Shown here piece after piece: positions 1-9,049 of a stretch of DNA of 64,000 nt (position 1 is its first letter; every line of letters starts with the position of its first letter). Source of the DNA: Sediminicoccus sp. KRV36. Its GTDB lineage: Bacteria; Pseudomonadota; Alphaproteobacteria; Acetobacterales; Acetobacteraceae. Location: the NCBI RefSeq assembly GCF_023243115.1, contig NZ_CP085081.1, positions 3,472,001 through 3,536,000 on the forward strand. Direction: 5' to 3'. The notes beneath the pieces were generated by a model. The model made no database searches and was not told where the DNA came from. It worked only from the letters and a program-made list of their open reading frames with translations. The position numbers and the translations under genes are program-made.

Positions 1-467
1 AGCACGATCAGCCCATCCGGCCGTACCACCTGCACGGCCAGGGCAAGGTCGGCGGTGAGCGCGCCATCCGTGTGATCGCCATCCACATGGATGATGCGGG
101 CCTTGCCGCCGAGTGCCGCCAGGATTTCGGCCGGGGCCAATATCCTGGAGTCGCCGCGCCAGATGGTGTGCGCCGCCACATCAACGCCCATCGCCGCCAT
201 GTTGGCGCGCAATCGCTGCTCCACCTGGTCATCCGGCCAGTCGAAGGAATCGGCACCAAAGAGCCGTTCGCCAGGTGCCAGCGAAAGCCCCATGGCGATG
301 AAGAAGCGCCCCTCGAAGGTGCCGATCTCGGCGGCCCCGCCGGTGATGCCCGCGGCGGCCTGGGCCGCCATGAGATGCGCCACCACCCGCGCCGCGAAGC
401 GGGAGGACATGCCGCGGATGCGCGCATAATCCCTATCGAGATAGGATTCGAGCCTGGGCGAAAGCAT
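1..467 (-). CDS. class I SAM-dependent methyltransferase (3' end cut by window edge)
   Basis: The frame opens at an ATG at 465-467 and stays open to base 1, so about 155 N-terminal residues are visible and the C terminus lies outside. A glycine-rich SAM-binding loop reading EIGTFEG sits near residues 47-53, and an acidic strand-4/5 motif HVDGDHTDG near 128-135, the pattern of Methyltransf_24-type enzymes, often encoded near glycan or lipid modification genes. The substrate cannot be told from sequence. It is followed upstream by about 290 bases of hairpin-rich intergenic DNA, so it probably has its own promoter there. Confidence in the fold is fair, in the reaction low. Confidence 0.7.
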   Translation of the reverse strand, partial: MLSPRLESYLDRDYARIRGMSSRFAARVVAHLMAAQAAAGITGGAAEIGTFEGRFFIAMGLSLAPGERLFGADSFDWPDDQVEQRLRANMAAMGVDVAAHTIWRGDSRILAPAEILAALGGKARIIHVDGDHTDGALTADLALAVQVVRPDGLIV

Positions 468-758
468 CACGCACCCCCTGCGCCGTCCTGGATGATCCAG
501 CCGGCGCGCGCCTTTCAGCCACAGCCATGCCGGAAAGGCAAAGCGACGGCGGGAAGAAGCTGCTGAAGAACCATCGCGATGGGATCGAGGGGCCAGCCCC
601 TCGAGCCCCCGGCAGGAAACTCGTTTCCTGCACCTTCATCCGTGGATCTGACACATCGAAGATCCAGGGAACCGGGCTTCTTGGTGGGGTTGGCCGCAAA
701 GCGGAGACAACGCGAGAGGGCAATGCCCTCTCGCTATCTGGCCATGTCCGGCCGCCGG
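468..758. other. intergenic region with three hairpins
   Basis: No gene is seen. It lies between the start of the methyltransferase gene and the stop of the acyl-CoA dehydrogenase gene, both on the minus strand. Two adjacent perfect hairpins occupy 585-631 and a third, with a 10-bp stem and an AAT loop, occupies 712-734, only 24 bases past the dehydrogenase stop. The last one could terminate or stabilise the dehydrogenase mRNA, though no T-run follows. Confidence 0.6.
585..631. repeat. tandem-hairpin intergenic element, copy 1
   Basis: Two neighbouring inverted repeats: a 9-bp stem TCGAGGGGC with a CA loop (585-604), then a 9-bp stem GCAGGAAAC with a TC loop (612-631), joined by a C-rich spacer. 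A diverged version of the same arrangement (G-run, CC loop, CCCCCGGCAGGA) is found at 17914-17964. This looks like a REP-like interspersed element. Confidence 0.5.
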
Positions 759-1931
759 CTAACGTGCGGGCCGAGCTTCCAGCCCCATCCGCCGCGCGAT
801 GACCTGCAGCATCACCTCATCGGCACCCCCGCCGATGGAGCCCAGGCGATAATCCCGATAGGCGCGGCTGACCCAGCTTTCCCAGGCGTAGCCCATGCCG
901 CCCATGAATTGCATGCACCAATCCGCCACCTCGCGGGAGAGACGGCCGGCCTTGAGCTTGGCCATGCTGGCCAGTTCCGTCACATCCTGGCCGGCCACGT
1001 AAAGCTCCGTCGCGCGATAGGTGAGTGCCCGGAGCGCCTCGATCTCGGTCTTGAGCTCGGCCAGCTTGAACTGGATGAACTGGTTGTCGAGCAAGGGTTT
1101 GCCGAAAGCCTCCCGGCCCCGCAGATAGGCTGCGACATGCTCGATGAGCTGCCCCATGGCCAGGCGGCGGGCGGCGGCATTCAGCCGCTCCTCCTGGAAC
1201 TGCTTCATCTGGTAGGTGAAGCCGCGCCCCTCCTCGCCGATGCGGTTGCGCGCGGGCACCCGCACCTCATCGAGAAAGAGCTGCGCCGTATCGCTGCACC
1301 ACATGCCGAATTTGCGGATCTTCTGGCGCGTGACGCCGGGCACATCGCGCCCGCCGGGGCCTTCGCGCAGCGGCAGGATGATCAGGCTCTTGTTCCGATG
1401 CGGCGGACCGTCGGAGGTATTGGCCAGGAGGCAGACCCAATCCGCCTCCATCCCATTGGTGATCCACATCTTGCCGCCGGAAATCACGTAGTCATCGCCA
1501 TCCCGCCGCGCCGTGGTGCGGATGCTGGCGACATCCGAGCCCGCTCCCGCCTCGGACACACCGATGGCCACCACATGCTCGCCCGCGATGGCGGGCGCCA
1601 GGTAGTCGCGGCGCAGTTCATCGCTGCCGAATTCCGCCAGCGCAGGGGTCGCCATGTCGCTCTGCACCGAAAGCGCCATGCCGACACCTTGCGCCTGCAT
1701 GGTGCCCAGCGCCTCACCCGCCGCGACCGACCAGGTGAAATCAAGGCCCGAGCCACCGAAGGCCGCGGGCTTGGTGATGCCGAACAAGCCAAGCTTGCCG
1801 GCCTTGCGGAACAACTCGCGCGAGGGGAAGGCCTCGGCCGCCTCCCAGTCCTCGACATGGGGGTCAATCTCCTCGGCCACGAAGCGGCGGATGCTGTCCA
1901 TCCAGGCCTCGTGCTCGGCCGAGTAGATCAC
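759..1931 (-). CDS. acyl-CoA dehydrogenase family protein
   Basis: A flavoprotein of about 390 residues predicted to oxidise an acyl-CoA at the alpha-beta bond, passing electrons to ETF. The FAD/substrate motif [14 protein letters not shown] lies mid-N-terminal, and the C-terminal domain has [11 protein letters not shown] and then [10 protein letters not shown], where many short-chain enzymes have EGT.E; this GGGADE form is seen in branched or citronellyl-type enzymes. The start is a GTG at 1929-1931 that overlaps the serC stop by four bases (GTGA), which fixes it and implies translational coupling. The open frame runs upstream, but those residues lie in the serC gene in another frame. The link with serine synthesis is not explained by known pathways. 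Confidence 0.85.
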   Translation of the reverse strand: MIYSAEHEAWMDSIRRFVAEEIDPHVEDWEAAEAFPSRELFRKAGKLGLFGITKPAAFGGSGLDFTWSVAAGEALGTMQAQGVGMALSVQSDMATPALAEFGSDELRRDYLAPAIAGEHVVAIGVSEAGAGSDVASIRTTARRDGDDYVISGGKMWITNGMEADWVCLLANTSDGPPHRNKSLIILPLREGPGGRDVPGVTRQKIRKFGMWCSDTAQLFLDEVRVPARNRIGEEGRGFTYQMKQFQEERLNAAARRLAMGQLIEHVAAYLRGREAFGKPLLDNQFIQFKLAELKTEIEALRALTYRATELYVAGQDVTELASMAKLKAGRLSREVADWCMQFMGGMGYAWESWVSRAYRDYRLGSIGGGADEVMLQVIARRMGLEARPAR

Positions 1932-3076
1932 GCGGAGAATTCGGCCGTGACGCGCGCGAAGGCCTGATCCAGCCAGGGCAGCAGCGCCGCCACATCGGCT
2001 TGCTCCACCGTGGCGCCACACCAGATGCGCAGTCCGGGCGGCGCGTCCCGATAGCTCGCCGCATCCAGCGCCACGCCCTCGGCTTCCAGGATGGCGCTGA
2101 GCCGTGCCGCCGCCTTGGCCTGCGCCGCATGATCCAGCGCCGTGAACCAGGGTGCCACGATCCGCAGGCAGACACTGGTGCAGGAGCGCGTGGCCGGCAC
2201 CTCCGCCAGGAACCGCGCCCAATCGCTCTGCGCCACCCAGCCGGCGATGGTGGCCAGATTGCCCTCGGTGCGCGCGATCAACCCCTTCAGCCCGCCGATG
2301 CCTTCCGCCCAGCGCAACCCATCCAGCGCATCCTCGACGCAGAGCATCGAGGGCGTGTTGATCGTATCGCCCTTGAAGATGCCCTCGATCAGCTTGCCCC
2401 CCTTGGTCAGGCGGAAAATCTTGGGCAGCGGCCAGGCCGGCTTATGGGCTTCCAGCCGAGCCACGGCCCGCGGCGAGAGGGCCAGCATGCCATGCGCCGC
2501 CTCGCCCCCCAGCACCTTCTGCCAGGACCAGGTGACCACATCGAGCTTGGGCCAGGGAAGTTCCATGGCAAAGGCGGCCGAGGTCGCGTCGCAGATCGTC
2601 AGCCCCTGCCGCCCATCGCTGATCCAGTCGCCATCGGTGAGGCGCACGCCGCTGGTGGTGCCGTTCCAGACAAAGACGCAATCCCGCGCCGGGTCCACCG
2701 CCGAAAGCTCCGGCAGCTTCCCGTAATCGGCGCGCAGCAGCCGCACATCGGGCAGCTTCAGCTCGGCCTCGATGTCATGCGCCCATTCGGCGGAAAAACT
2801 CTCCCAGGCCAGCACATCCACGCCGCGCGGCCCCAGCAGGCTCCAGAGCGCCATCTCGACCGCGCCGGTATCCGAAGCGGGCACGATGCCCAGCCGGTAA
2901 TCCGCCGGCATACCGAGAATCGCGCGGGAGCGCGTGATCACCTCGGCGAGGCGCGATTTCGCATCGCCAGCACGATGACTGCGGCCGAGCAGGGCCGATT
3001 CCAGGCCGGCCAGCGAGAAGCCGGGGCGCTTGGCGCAGGGGCCGGAGGAGAAGCGAGGATTGGCGGGTTTCAGCAT
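1928..3076 (-). CDS. serC: phosphoserine aminotransferase
   Basis: PLP enzyme of serine (and pyridoxine) synthesis converting 3-phosphohydroxypyruvate and glutamate to phosphoserine and 2-oxoglutarate. The N terminus [17 protein letters not shown] is the signature of the alphaproteobacterial SerC branch, and the PLP lysine is K187 in [10 protein letters not shown]. The length of 382 residues is normal. The ATG at 3074-3076 is chosen because it directly precedes this signature; a long open frame upstream is an artefact of high GC. Usually serA is adjacent; here the next gene downstream, overlapping by four bases, is an acyl-CoA dehydrogenase. The divergent deaminase gene begins 63 bases away, so promoters of both lie in that gap. 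Confidence 0.93.
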   Translation of the reverse strand: MLKPANPRFSSGPCAKRPGFSLAGLESALLGRSHRAGDAKSRLAEVITRSRAILGMPADYRLGIVPASDTGAVEMALWSLLGPRGVDVLAWESFSAEWAHDIEAELKLPDVRLLRADYGKLPELSAVDPARDCVFVWNGTTSGVRLTDGDWISDGRQGLTICDATSAAFAMELPWPKLDVVTWSWQKVLGGEAAHGMLALSPRAVARLEAHKPAWPLPKIFRLTKGGKLIEGIFKGDTINTPSMLCVEDALDGLRWAEGIGGLKGLIARTEGNLATIAGWVAQSDWARFLAEVPATRSCTSVCLRIVAPWFTALDHAAQAKAAARLSAILEAEGVALDAASYRDAPPGLRIWCGATVEQADVAALLPWLDQAFARVTAEFSA

Positions 3077-3139
3077 GGCTGTTTCGTCGCATGCGGAGGC
3101 TGGCCTGTCATCCCTCTGCGCATGTGCGAGAATGGCGCC

Positions 3140-4186
3140 ATGACAGACCTGCTGGAAACCTTCTGCCACGCCATGCCCAAGGTGGATGTGCATGTGCATC
3201 TGCTGGGCGCCGTGCGGGCCGCCACCTTCGCCGAGATGGCCGCCCGCGCCGGCATGGCCGAAGCCGAGACCGAGGCGCTCTACGCCCGGGACGCGAAGCC
3301 CAAGGGCGTGCTGCACATCCTGCGCGCGCTGGAACAACGCATCCTGCGCAATCCGCGCGACCTGCACCGCATCACCTACGAACATCTGCAGGACGCGGCC
3401 GCGCATGGCGTGCGGCACTCGGAAATCTTCTGGAACCCGACCGGAACGGCGCATCTGTTCAGCTATGCCAGGGGGGCGGATGCCATCCTGGCCGGCTTCG
3501 CGGATGCGGCGGCGGATTTTGGCGTCTCGGCCCTGCTGATCCCCGCCATTGACCGCGAAGCCCCGCCCGAAGCCGCGACCGAGCTCGCCGAATGGATGGT
3601 GGCGCATCGGCGCGATCCCATCATCGGCCTGGGCATCGACTACCGCGAGACGGACCGCCCGCCCGAACTCTTCTGGCGCGCCTGGCGCATGGCCAAGCAG
3701 GCCGGCTTCAAATTGACGGCGCACGCCGGCGAATTCGGCTGCCACCCGCGCAATGTCGCCACCGCGCTCGACCTGCTGGAGGTGGACCGAATTGACCATG
3801 GCTATACCGTGCTGGAAGACCCGGACCTGACGGCCCGCTGCGCCGAGCGCGGGATCCTGTTCACCGTGGTGCCGACCAATTCCTACTATCTCCGCACGCT
3901 GGAAAACTGGCCCGAGGGGCACCCCCTCACCCGCATGCCGGCCGCTGGATTGCTCATCCATCCCAACACCGATGACCCGCCCTTGCACCAGGTGACACCC
4001 ACCCGCTGCTGGCGGATGATGGTGGAGGATTTCGGCTTTGGCCTTCCGGATCTGCGGGGCTTCATGCTGAACGGCATTCGCGGCAGCTTCCTGCCCGAGC
4101 CCGCGCGCCGCCATCTGGAGGGCGCCTTCGCGCAGGAATTCGACGCGCTGGCCGCCGAATGCTTCCCCGAAGGAGTCATCGCATGA
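3140..4186 (+). CDS. adenosine deaminase family protein
   Basis: A 348-residue zinc hydrolase that deaminates a purine (adenosine, adenine or a related compound). Metal and catalytic motifs are all present: HVHLLGA near the N terminus, HAGEFG, RIDHGY, and NTDDP with the metal-binding aspartate. The usual ADA motif HVHLDG is HVHLLG here, so strict adenosine specificity is not certain. The ATG at 3140 was preferred; an in-frame ATG at 3122 would add six residues. The stop overlaps the start of the next gene (ATGA), so it is co-translated with a periplasmic binding protein. It diverges from serC. Confidence 0.85.
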   Translation: MTDLLETFCHAMPKVDVHVHLLGAVRAATFAEMAARAGMAEAETEALYARDAKPKGVLHILRALEQRILRNPRDLHRITYEHLQDAAAHGVRHSEIFWNPTGTAHLFSYARGADAILAGFADAAADFGVSALLIPAIDREAPPEAATELAEWMVAHRRDPIIGLGIDYRETDRPPELFWRAWRMAKQAGFKLTAHAGEFGCHPRNVATALDLLEVDRIDHGYTVLEDPDLTARCAERGILFTVVPTNSYYLRTLENWPEGHPLTRMPAAGLLIHPNTDDPPLHQVTPTRCWRMMVEDFGFGLPDLRGFMLNGIRGSFLPEPARRHLEGAFAQEFDALAAECFPEGVIA

Positions 4187-5097
4187 TCCCCCGCCGCGCC
4201 TTGTTGCTGGCATCCCTCGCAACACCCGCTCTCGCGCAGTCCTGGCCCACGCGGAACATCACGCTGGTGGTGCCCTTCGCCGCGGGCGGCAATGTGGACA
4301 CGGTGGCGCGCCTGGCCGCAGCCGAGCTCACCCGCCGCCTCGGCCACAGCGTGGTGGTGGAGAATGCGCCGGGTGCCGGCGGCACCATCGGCACCGAGCG
4401 CGCGGCCCGCGCCGCCCCCGATGGCCACGCACTGCTGGTGGGCGTGGAGAGCCCCTTCACCATCTCGCCCTTCGTGACGCCCAATGCCGTGCGCTACGAC
4501 CCGCTGCGGGATTTCGCGCCCATCGGCATGCTGGCCTCGCTGCCGCTCACGCTGGTCGGCCGGCCCGATTTGCCAGCAAATGATCTGGGGGGCTTGCTGG
4601 CTTTGGCCCGCTCACGCCCCGATGGCCTCACCTTCGCCACCTCCGGCACCGGCACCTCGCTGCATCTCTGGGGCGAGATCATCGCCCGCCGCGCCGGCGT
4701 GAAGCTGGAACACGTGCCCTATCGCATCGCCGCGCAAATCCCGACGGACCTGATGGCCGGGCGGCTGGACCTGGCCGTGCTGACCATCACCAGCACGGCG
4801 GCGCTGCTGCGCGATGGGAGGATCAAGGGCTTCGCCAATTCCTCCCTGGTCCCGCTCGTCGGCCTGCCGCCCCTGGCGAGCCTGCCCGCCTTCGCCGGCT
4901 TCGAAATGCTCGCCTGGCAAGGGCTTTTCGCCCCCGCCCGCACCGATGGCGCCATTATCCGCCGCCTCGCCACGGAACTCGACGCCATGCAGGCCGATCC
5001 GGATTTCCGTCAGCGGCTGGAGAATGTCGGCATGACGCCCTGGCGCCGGACGCCGGAGGACATGACCACCCTGCTGCGCGCCGAACTCGCCCGCTAA
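4183..5097 (+). CDS. tripartite tricarboxylate transporter (TctC/Bug) family substrate-binding protein
   Basis: A 304-residue periplasmic binding protein. The N terminus [19 protein letters not shown] is a short signal peptide with AxA-type cleavage, followed by the Bug-family start [16 protein letters not shown], then [19 protein letters not shown] and the ligand-loop region. The family binds carboxylates and other small anions. The start at 4183 overlaps the deaminase stop (ATGA). No TctA or TctB membrane genes are near, which is common for Bug proteins of this group of bacteria. It may bind a purine-related or unrelated ligand; the context with the deaminase is suggestive only. Confidence 0.88.
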   Translation: MIPRRALLLASLATPALAQSWPTRNITLVVPFAAGGNVDTVARLAAAELTRRLGHSVVVENAPGAGGTIGTERAARAAPDGHALLVGVESPFTISPFVTPNAVRYDPLRDFAPIGMLASLPLTLVGRPDLPANDLGGLLALARSRPDGLTFATSGTGTSLHLWGEIIARRAGVKLEHVPYRIAAQIPTDLMAGRLDLAVLTITSTAALLRDGRIKGFANSSLVPLVGLPPLASLPAFAGFEMLAWQGLFAPARTDGAIIRRLATELDAMQADPDFRQRLENVGMTPWRRTPEDMTTLLRAELAR

Positions 5098-5132
5098 GAG
5101 GAAGTGGTGCGGCTGGGCAATATCCGCGCGGA

Positions 5133-5582
5133 TTAGGCGGCCAGCAGCCCCACGCCGGTCTCCCGCGCCACGGCTTCGGCCGCGCTCCAGGCGCAATCAT
5201 GGTCGGGGCTGTCACCCCGCGGCACGATGATCACGCCGCAATCGCGCGACCACATCAGGAAGATCAGCGCCGCAACGAGCTTGGCATGCAGCGCCGTGCC
5301 TGGCCGCGGCGTGCGGCCCTGCATCAACCCCAGGAGGAAGACGCGATGCTCCGGCACGCCCAGGCGCCGTGCCGCGCTGCGCGTCGCCGCCGCCCGGGCC
5401 TCCGCGAGAGCCTGGTCTCCATGCGGGCCACTGCCATCGCTCAGCACCACCAGCAGCGGCGTGCGGGCGCGGCGGCAGGCTTCGGCGATCAGCGCCTCGC
5501 AGCGCGTCACCTCCTCGCCCGGATGGGTGACGAGGATGAGCAAGTTTTCGGTGGCGGCCAGCTCGGCGGGTTCAGGCGTCAT
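5133..5582 (-). CDS. PIG-L/LmbE-like protein with altered active-site motif
   Basis: A 149-residue protein with the N-terminal strand and first metal motif of the PIG-L deacetylase fold, but the usual AHPDDE reads THPGEE (residues about 18-23), so the aspartate that serves as catalytic base is glycine and the next metal ligand is glutamate. A second motif, DSPDHDCAWSAA, near the C terminus replaces the usual GHPDH. The protein is also shorter than typical members (over 200 residues). It may be a non-canonical or inactive relative. The ATG at 5580-5582 is the last start before the conserved region. It faces the TctC-like gene tail to tail and diverges from the dioxygenase operon. Confidence 0.55.
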   Translation of the reverse strand: MTPEPAELAATENLLILVTHPGEEVTRCEALIAEACRRARTPLLVVLSDGSGPHGDQALAEARAAATRSAARRLGVPEHRVFLLGLMQGRTPRPGTALHAKLVAALIFLMWSRDCGVIIVPRGDSPDHDCAWSAAEAVARETGVGLLAA

Positions 5583-5687
5583 CCGAGGATCATCAGGCAG
5601 CTGGCACGCGGGGGGAAGCGGTGACGGGTCTGGCAGCCCGTCGCAGCCTTCGCCTATGCTGCGCCGCGACAGAGCAGGAGCACCCCG

Positions 5688-6932
5688 ATGGACGCCCATT
5701 CCCCCGCCGGCCTGGATTTCCCGCGCAGCGACGGCTCCCGCGTGCCTTATGGCGTCTTCAACTCGCCCGAAATCTACGCGCTGGAGCAGGAGAGGATTTT
5801 CCGTGGGCCGACCTGGAGCTTCCTCGGCCTGGAAGCCGAAATCCCCAAGCCCGGCGATTTCAAGCGCACCTATGTGGGCGAGACGCCGGTGGTGCTGACG
5901 CGCGACCAGGATGGCAACCTCGCCGCCTGGGTGAATCGCTGCGCGCATCGGGGGGCGACCATCTGCCGCGTCAATCGCGGCAATGCGCTGAACCATACCT
6001 GTGTCTATCACCAGTGGAATTACAGCGCGAAAGGCGATCTCCAGGGCGTGCCCTTCCGGCGCGGCCAGAAGGACATGACCGGCATGCCGGCCGACTTCAA
6101 CCCGAAGGATCACGGCCTGCGCAAGCTGCGCGTGACGGGCTATCGCGGCCTGGTCTTCGCCACCTTCAGCGAGAGTGTGGGCACGCTGGAGGAATATATC
6201 GGCCCCGCGATGCTGAAATATGTGGACCGCATCTTCAACCGGCCCATCGAGTATCTCGGCTGCACGCGGCAATACTCCAAATCCAACTGGAAGCTCTATC
6301 TGGAAAATGTGAAGGACCCCTACCACGCGAGCCTGCTGCACCTCTTCCACACCACCTTCAACATCCTGCGCGTCGGCATGCAGGCGCGCTCCGAGACGGA
6401 TGCGACGGGGCTGCACAATGTGGTTCTGGTGGTGAAGAACGCCGAGGAGAACAGCGACGCCTACAAGGCGCAGAATATCCGCTCCTACCAGGATGGCTTC
6501 CGGCTGGAGGACCCCTCGGTGCTCGACATGGTGCCCGAATATGACGAGCTTTCGACCAACCATATCCAGCCGGTGTTTCCGCAGCTGGTGATCCAGCAGA
6601 TCCACAACACGCTGGTGGCGCGCCAGCTCATCGCCAAGGCGCATGACGAGTTCGAGCTGGTGTTCCACTTCTTCGGCTATGCGGATGACACGCCCGAGCT
6701 GCGCGCCATGCGGATCAAGCAGGCTAATCTGGTCGGTGCGGCCGGCTATATCTCGATGGAGGACACCGAAGCCACGGAGCTCGTCCAGCGCGGCATTCGC
6801 GGCGCGGACAACACGCACTCCATCCTGGAGATGTCCCGCTCCGCCCCCGATGAGACACGCACCATGATTTCCGAGGGCATGGTCCGCAAATTCTGGGTGG
6901 GCTACGAAAAGCTGATGGGCTTCTCCGCATGA
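5688..6932 (+). CDS. aromatic-ring-hydroxylating dioxygenase, large (alpha) subunit
   Basis: A 414-residue oxygenase that, with its beta subunit, adds both oxygen atoms to an aromatic ring. The N-terminal Rieske centre has CAHRGATIC followed by CVYHQW (two Cys, two His). The mononuclear iron site in the C-terminal domain is NVKDPYHASLLHLFH. Length and motifs fit the group with anthranilate, salicylate and related aromatic-acid oxygenases; the true substrate cannot be read. It is the first gene of a three-gene operon in which each start overlaps the previous stop by four bases. Confidence 0.9.
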   Translation: MDAHSPAGLDFPRSDGSRVPYGVFNSPEIYALEQERIFRGPTWSFLGLEAEIPKPGDFKRTYVGETPVVLTRDQDGNLAAWVNRCAHRGATICRVNRGNALNHTCVYHQWNYSAKGDLQGVPFRRGQKDMTGMPADFNPKDHGLRKLRVTGYRGLVFATFSESVGTLEEYIGPAMLKYVDRIFNRPIEYLGCTRQYSKSNWKLYLENVKDPYHASLLHLFHTTFNILRVGMQARSETDATGLHNVVLVVKNAEENSDAYKAQNIRSYQDGFRLEDPSVLDMVPEYDELSTNHIQPVFPQLVIQQIHNTLVARQLIAKAHDEFELVFHFFGYADDTPELRAMRIKQANLVGAAGYISMEDTEATELVQRGIRGADNTHSILEMSRSAPDETRTMISEGMVRKFWVGYEKLMGFSA

Positions 6933-7405
6933 TCATCCAGCCCGAAACCCTCGCGGAACTGCGCTATTTCCAGGACGAGTATATCGCCGCCATTGACGAT
7001 GACCGGCTGGAGGATTGGCCCGGCTTCTTCCTGGAGGACGCGCTCTACGAAATCATCCCGCGCGAAAACGAGGATCTGGGCCTGCCCGCCCCGCTGCTGC
7101 GCTGCGAGAACGCCGCGATGATGCGCGACCGCGTGGCCAGCCTGCGCCACGCGAATATCTTCGAGCAGCCGAGCTATCGCCACTTCCTCTCGGCCATGAT
7201 CGTGACCGGCGCCGATGACGCCGGCATCCGCCTGCGCACCAATTACTGCGTGCTGAACACCAATATCGAAGGCTCCTCCTCGGTCTATCAGACCGGCGTC
7301 TATCGCGACCTGATCCGCCGCACCGAGGCGGGCTGGCGCTTCGCCGAGAAGCGCGTGATCTACGACACCTCGCGCGTGCAGACGCTGCTGGCCTATCCGA
7401 TATGA
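6929..7405 (+). CDS. aromatic-ring-hydroxylating dioxygenase, small (beta) subunit
   Basis: A 158-residue cystatin/SnoaL-like-fold subunit that assembles with the alpha subunit into the terminal oxygenase hexamer. The beginning ELRYFQDEYIAAIDDDRLEDW and the end FAEKRVIYDTSRVQTLLAYP are characteristic of the family. The ATG at 6929 overlaps the alpha-subunit stop (ATGA), and its own stop overlaps the ferredoxin start, pointing to tight translational coupling and equal stoichiometry. Confidence 0.9.
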   Translation: MIIQPETLAELRYFQDEYIAAIDDDRLEDWPGFFLEDALYEIIPRENEDLGLPAPLLRCENAAMMRDRVASLRHANIFEQPSYRHFLSAMIVTGADDAGIRLRTNYCVLNTNIEGSSSVYQTGVYRDLIRRTEAGWRFAEKRVIYDTSRVQTLLAYPI

Positions 7406-7713
7406 CAGGCTGGCTGGATGCGGTCCCTGCGGCGAGCCTCGCCGATGAGAGCGTCACGGGCGTCGTGCTGGAGGGCGTGCCCATCGCCATCTTCCGCCTC
7501 AGCGAGGAGTTCTTCGCCCTGCATGACCTTTGCCCCCATGGCGCGGCCCGGCTCTCGGATGGGTATGTGGATGATGTCTGTGTGGAATGCCCGCTGCATC
7601 AGGGGCTGGTGGACATCCGCACCGGCGCCGCAGCCTCGGCCCCCATCACCGAGCCCACGCGGAGCTACCCGGTGCGGATGGTGGACGGCATGGTGCAGGT
7701 CAGGCTCGCATAG
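7402..7713 (+). CDS. Rieske [2Fe-2S] ferredoxin component of the dioxygenase
   Basis: A 103-residue electron carrier with cluster ligands in CPHGAARLSDG and CPLHQG (C-x-H and C-x2-H). In multicomponent dioxygenases this protein takes electrons from an NAD(P)H flavoprotein reductase and hands them to the alpha subunit. No reductase gene follows within the window, so the reductase must be shared with another system or encoded elsewhere. The next gene, an MFS transporter, starts 78 bases on and may be in the same transcript. Confidence 0.9.
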   Translation: MTGWLDAVPAASLADESVTGVVLEGVPIAIFRLSEEFFALHDLCPHGAARLSDGYVDDVCVECPLHQGLVDIRTGAAASAPITEPTRSYPVRMVDGMVQVRLA

Positions 7714-7791
7714 AAGCGGGCGGTTGGTCCTTGCCAATCGCGCAAGCGGGCCCAATCCCTCATCTCACGCGTAACCCAGAGCAGCGCCGCG

Positions 7792-8991
7792 ATGCTTCAG
7801 CCGACCTACGCGCTCATGGGCGTGAATTTCTTCATGGCGGATCTGCGGGATGGCTTCGGGCCATTCCTCGGCGTCTTTCTGCAGTTGAACGGCTGGACAC
7901 CGGCGGGGATTGGCCTGGTCAATACCTTGGGTGGGTTGGCGGCGATGGCGGCGATGATCCCGCTTGGCCTCCTGCTGGATGAAACCCCCGCCAAGCGCGG
8001 GGTTCTGGTGCTCTCGGTCACGGGGGTGATCCTGGCTTGCGGCGCGGTCTTCCTGGCGCCGGATTCCGGCCTGGCCGCGGCATCACGCATGGGCTCCGGC
8101 ATGGCCGGGGCGGCGATCGGCCCGGCCATCGCGGCCATCACGCTCGGCATCATGGGCCAGGGCGGTTACCCCCGGCAGGTGGGACGAAACCAGGCCAGCA
8201 ATCATGCGGGCAATGTGGCGGCAGCACTGCTGGCCGGTCTGCTGGGCTATCTCTATGGGCTGCCCGGCGTCTTTGGGCTCCTGGTGCTGAATGGGGCCTT
8301 GGGCCTGCTGGCCCTGCTGCTGATCCGCGCACGTGACATTGATCACGCCGTGGCGCGCGGCCTGGCTTCGGATGGCGGGGCGCCGGCCTCCACCCTGCGG
8401 GCGCTGGTGGCGTCGCCGGCGCTGCTGGTGCTGGCCAGCACCGTGTTTCTCTTTCACCTCGGCAATGCGGCGATGACACCACTGCTCGGCCAGATGATCG
8501 TGGCGCGCGGCACCGCGGGTGACCCGATGGCCTATACCGCCGCCACGGTGATCATCTCGCAGGGGACGATGATCCTCACGGCGCTGCTCGCGGCCTGGCT
8601 TGCGGTCCGGCGCGGCTACAACATCGTCTTTCTCATCGCGCTCACCGCCCTGCCGTTGCGCGGCCTGACCTCGGGGCTGATCGAAAGCCCCTGGGTCGTC
8701 GTTCCGGCGCAAATCCTGGACGGCTTCGGCAATGGCATGATGGGTGTGGCGGTCCCAGGTCTCGTCGTGCGGATCATGCAGGGCAGCGGCCATGTCGCGG
8801 CCGGCATGGGCGCCGTGCTGACCACCTGGGCGGTGGGCTCGGCGCTGAGCGCGTTGCTGGGTGGCATCGTCGCGGGGCAGGCGGGCTACAGCGCCGCCTA
8901 TTTCACCCTGGCCGGGATCGCGAGCCTGGCCCTCTTGCTCTGGGTCCTGGCCTGGCCCCTCATCGGGCAGGCGGCGCAGCGTCAGGGCTGA
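7792..8991 (+). CDS. MFS transporter
   Basis: A 399-residue protein with about 12 hydrophobic segments and the MFS loop motif GLLLDETPAKRG after the second segment. The N terminus has an unusually short cytoplasmic tail before the first segment. It lies directly downstream of the dioxygenase operon in the same orientation, so import of the aromatic substrate or export of a product are both possible; the sequence does not decide. The ATG at 7792 lacks a convincing ribosome-binding site, and a slightly different start is possible. Confidence 0.8.
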   Translation: MLQPTYALMGVNFFMADLRDGFGPFLGVFLQLNGWTPAGIGLVNTLGGLAAMAAMIPLGLLLDETPAKRGVLVLSVTGVILACGAVFLAPDSGLAAASRMGSGMAGAAIGPAIAAITLGIMGQGGYPRQVGRNQASNHAGNVAAALLAGLLGYLYGLPGVFGLLVLNGALGLLALLLIRARDIDHAVARGLASDGGAPASTLRALVASPALLVLASTVFLFHLGNAAMTPLLGQMIVARGTAGDPMAYTAATVIISQGTMILTALLAAWLAVRRGYNIVFLIALTALPLRGLTSGLIESPWVVVPAQILDGFGNGMMGVAVPGLVVRIMQGSGHVAAGMGAVLTTWAVGSALSALLGGIVAGQAGYSAAYFTLAGIASLALLLWVLAWPLIGQAAQRQG

Positions 8992-9049
8992 CGCTGCGCC
9001 GCCTGAAACATCCCTGAGGCCGCCTCGGCGTCGCCGCCGCTGGTCAGGC

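Noticed and set aside
2000..3139. Long 5' extension of the deaminase frame
   Set aside because: It overlaps serC fully on the other strand and its translation has no family similarity; the conserved domain begins right after the ATG at 3140.
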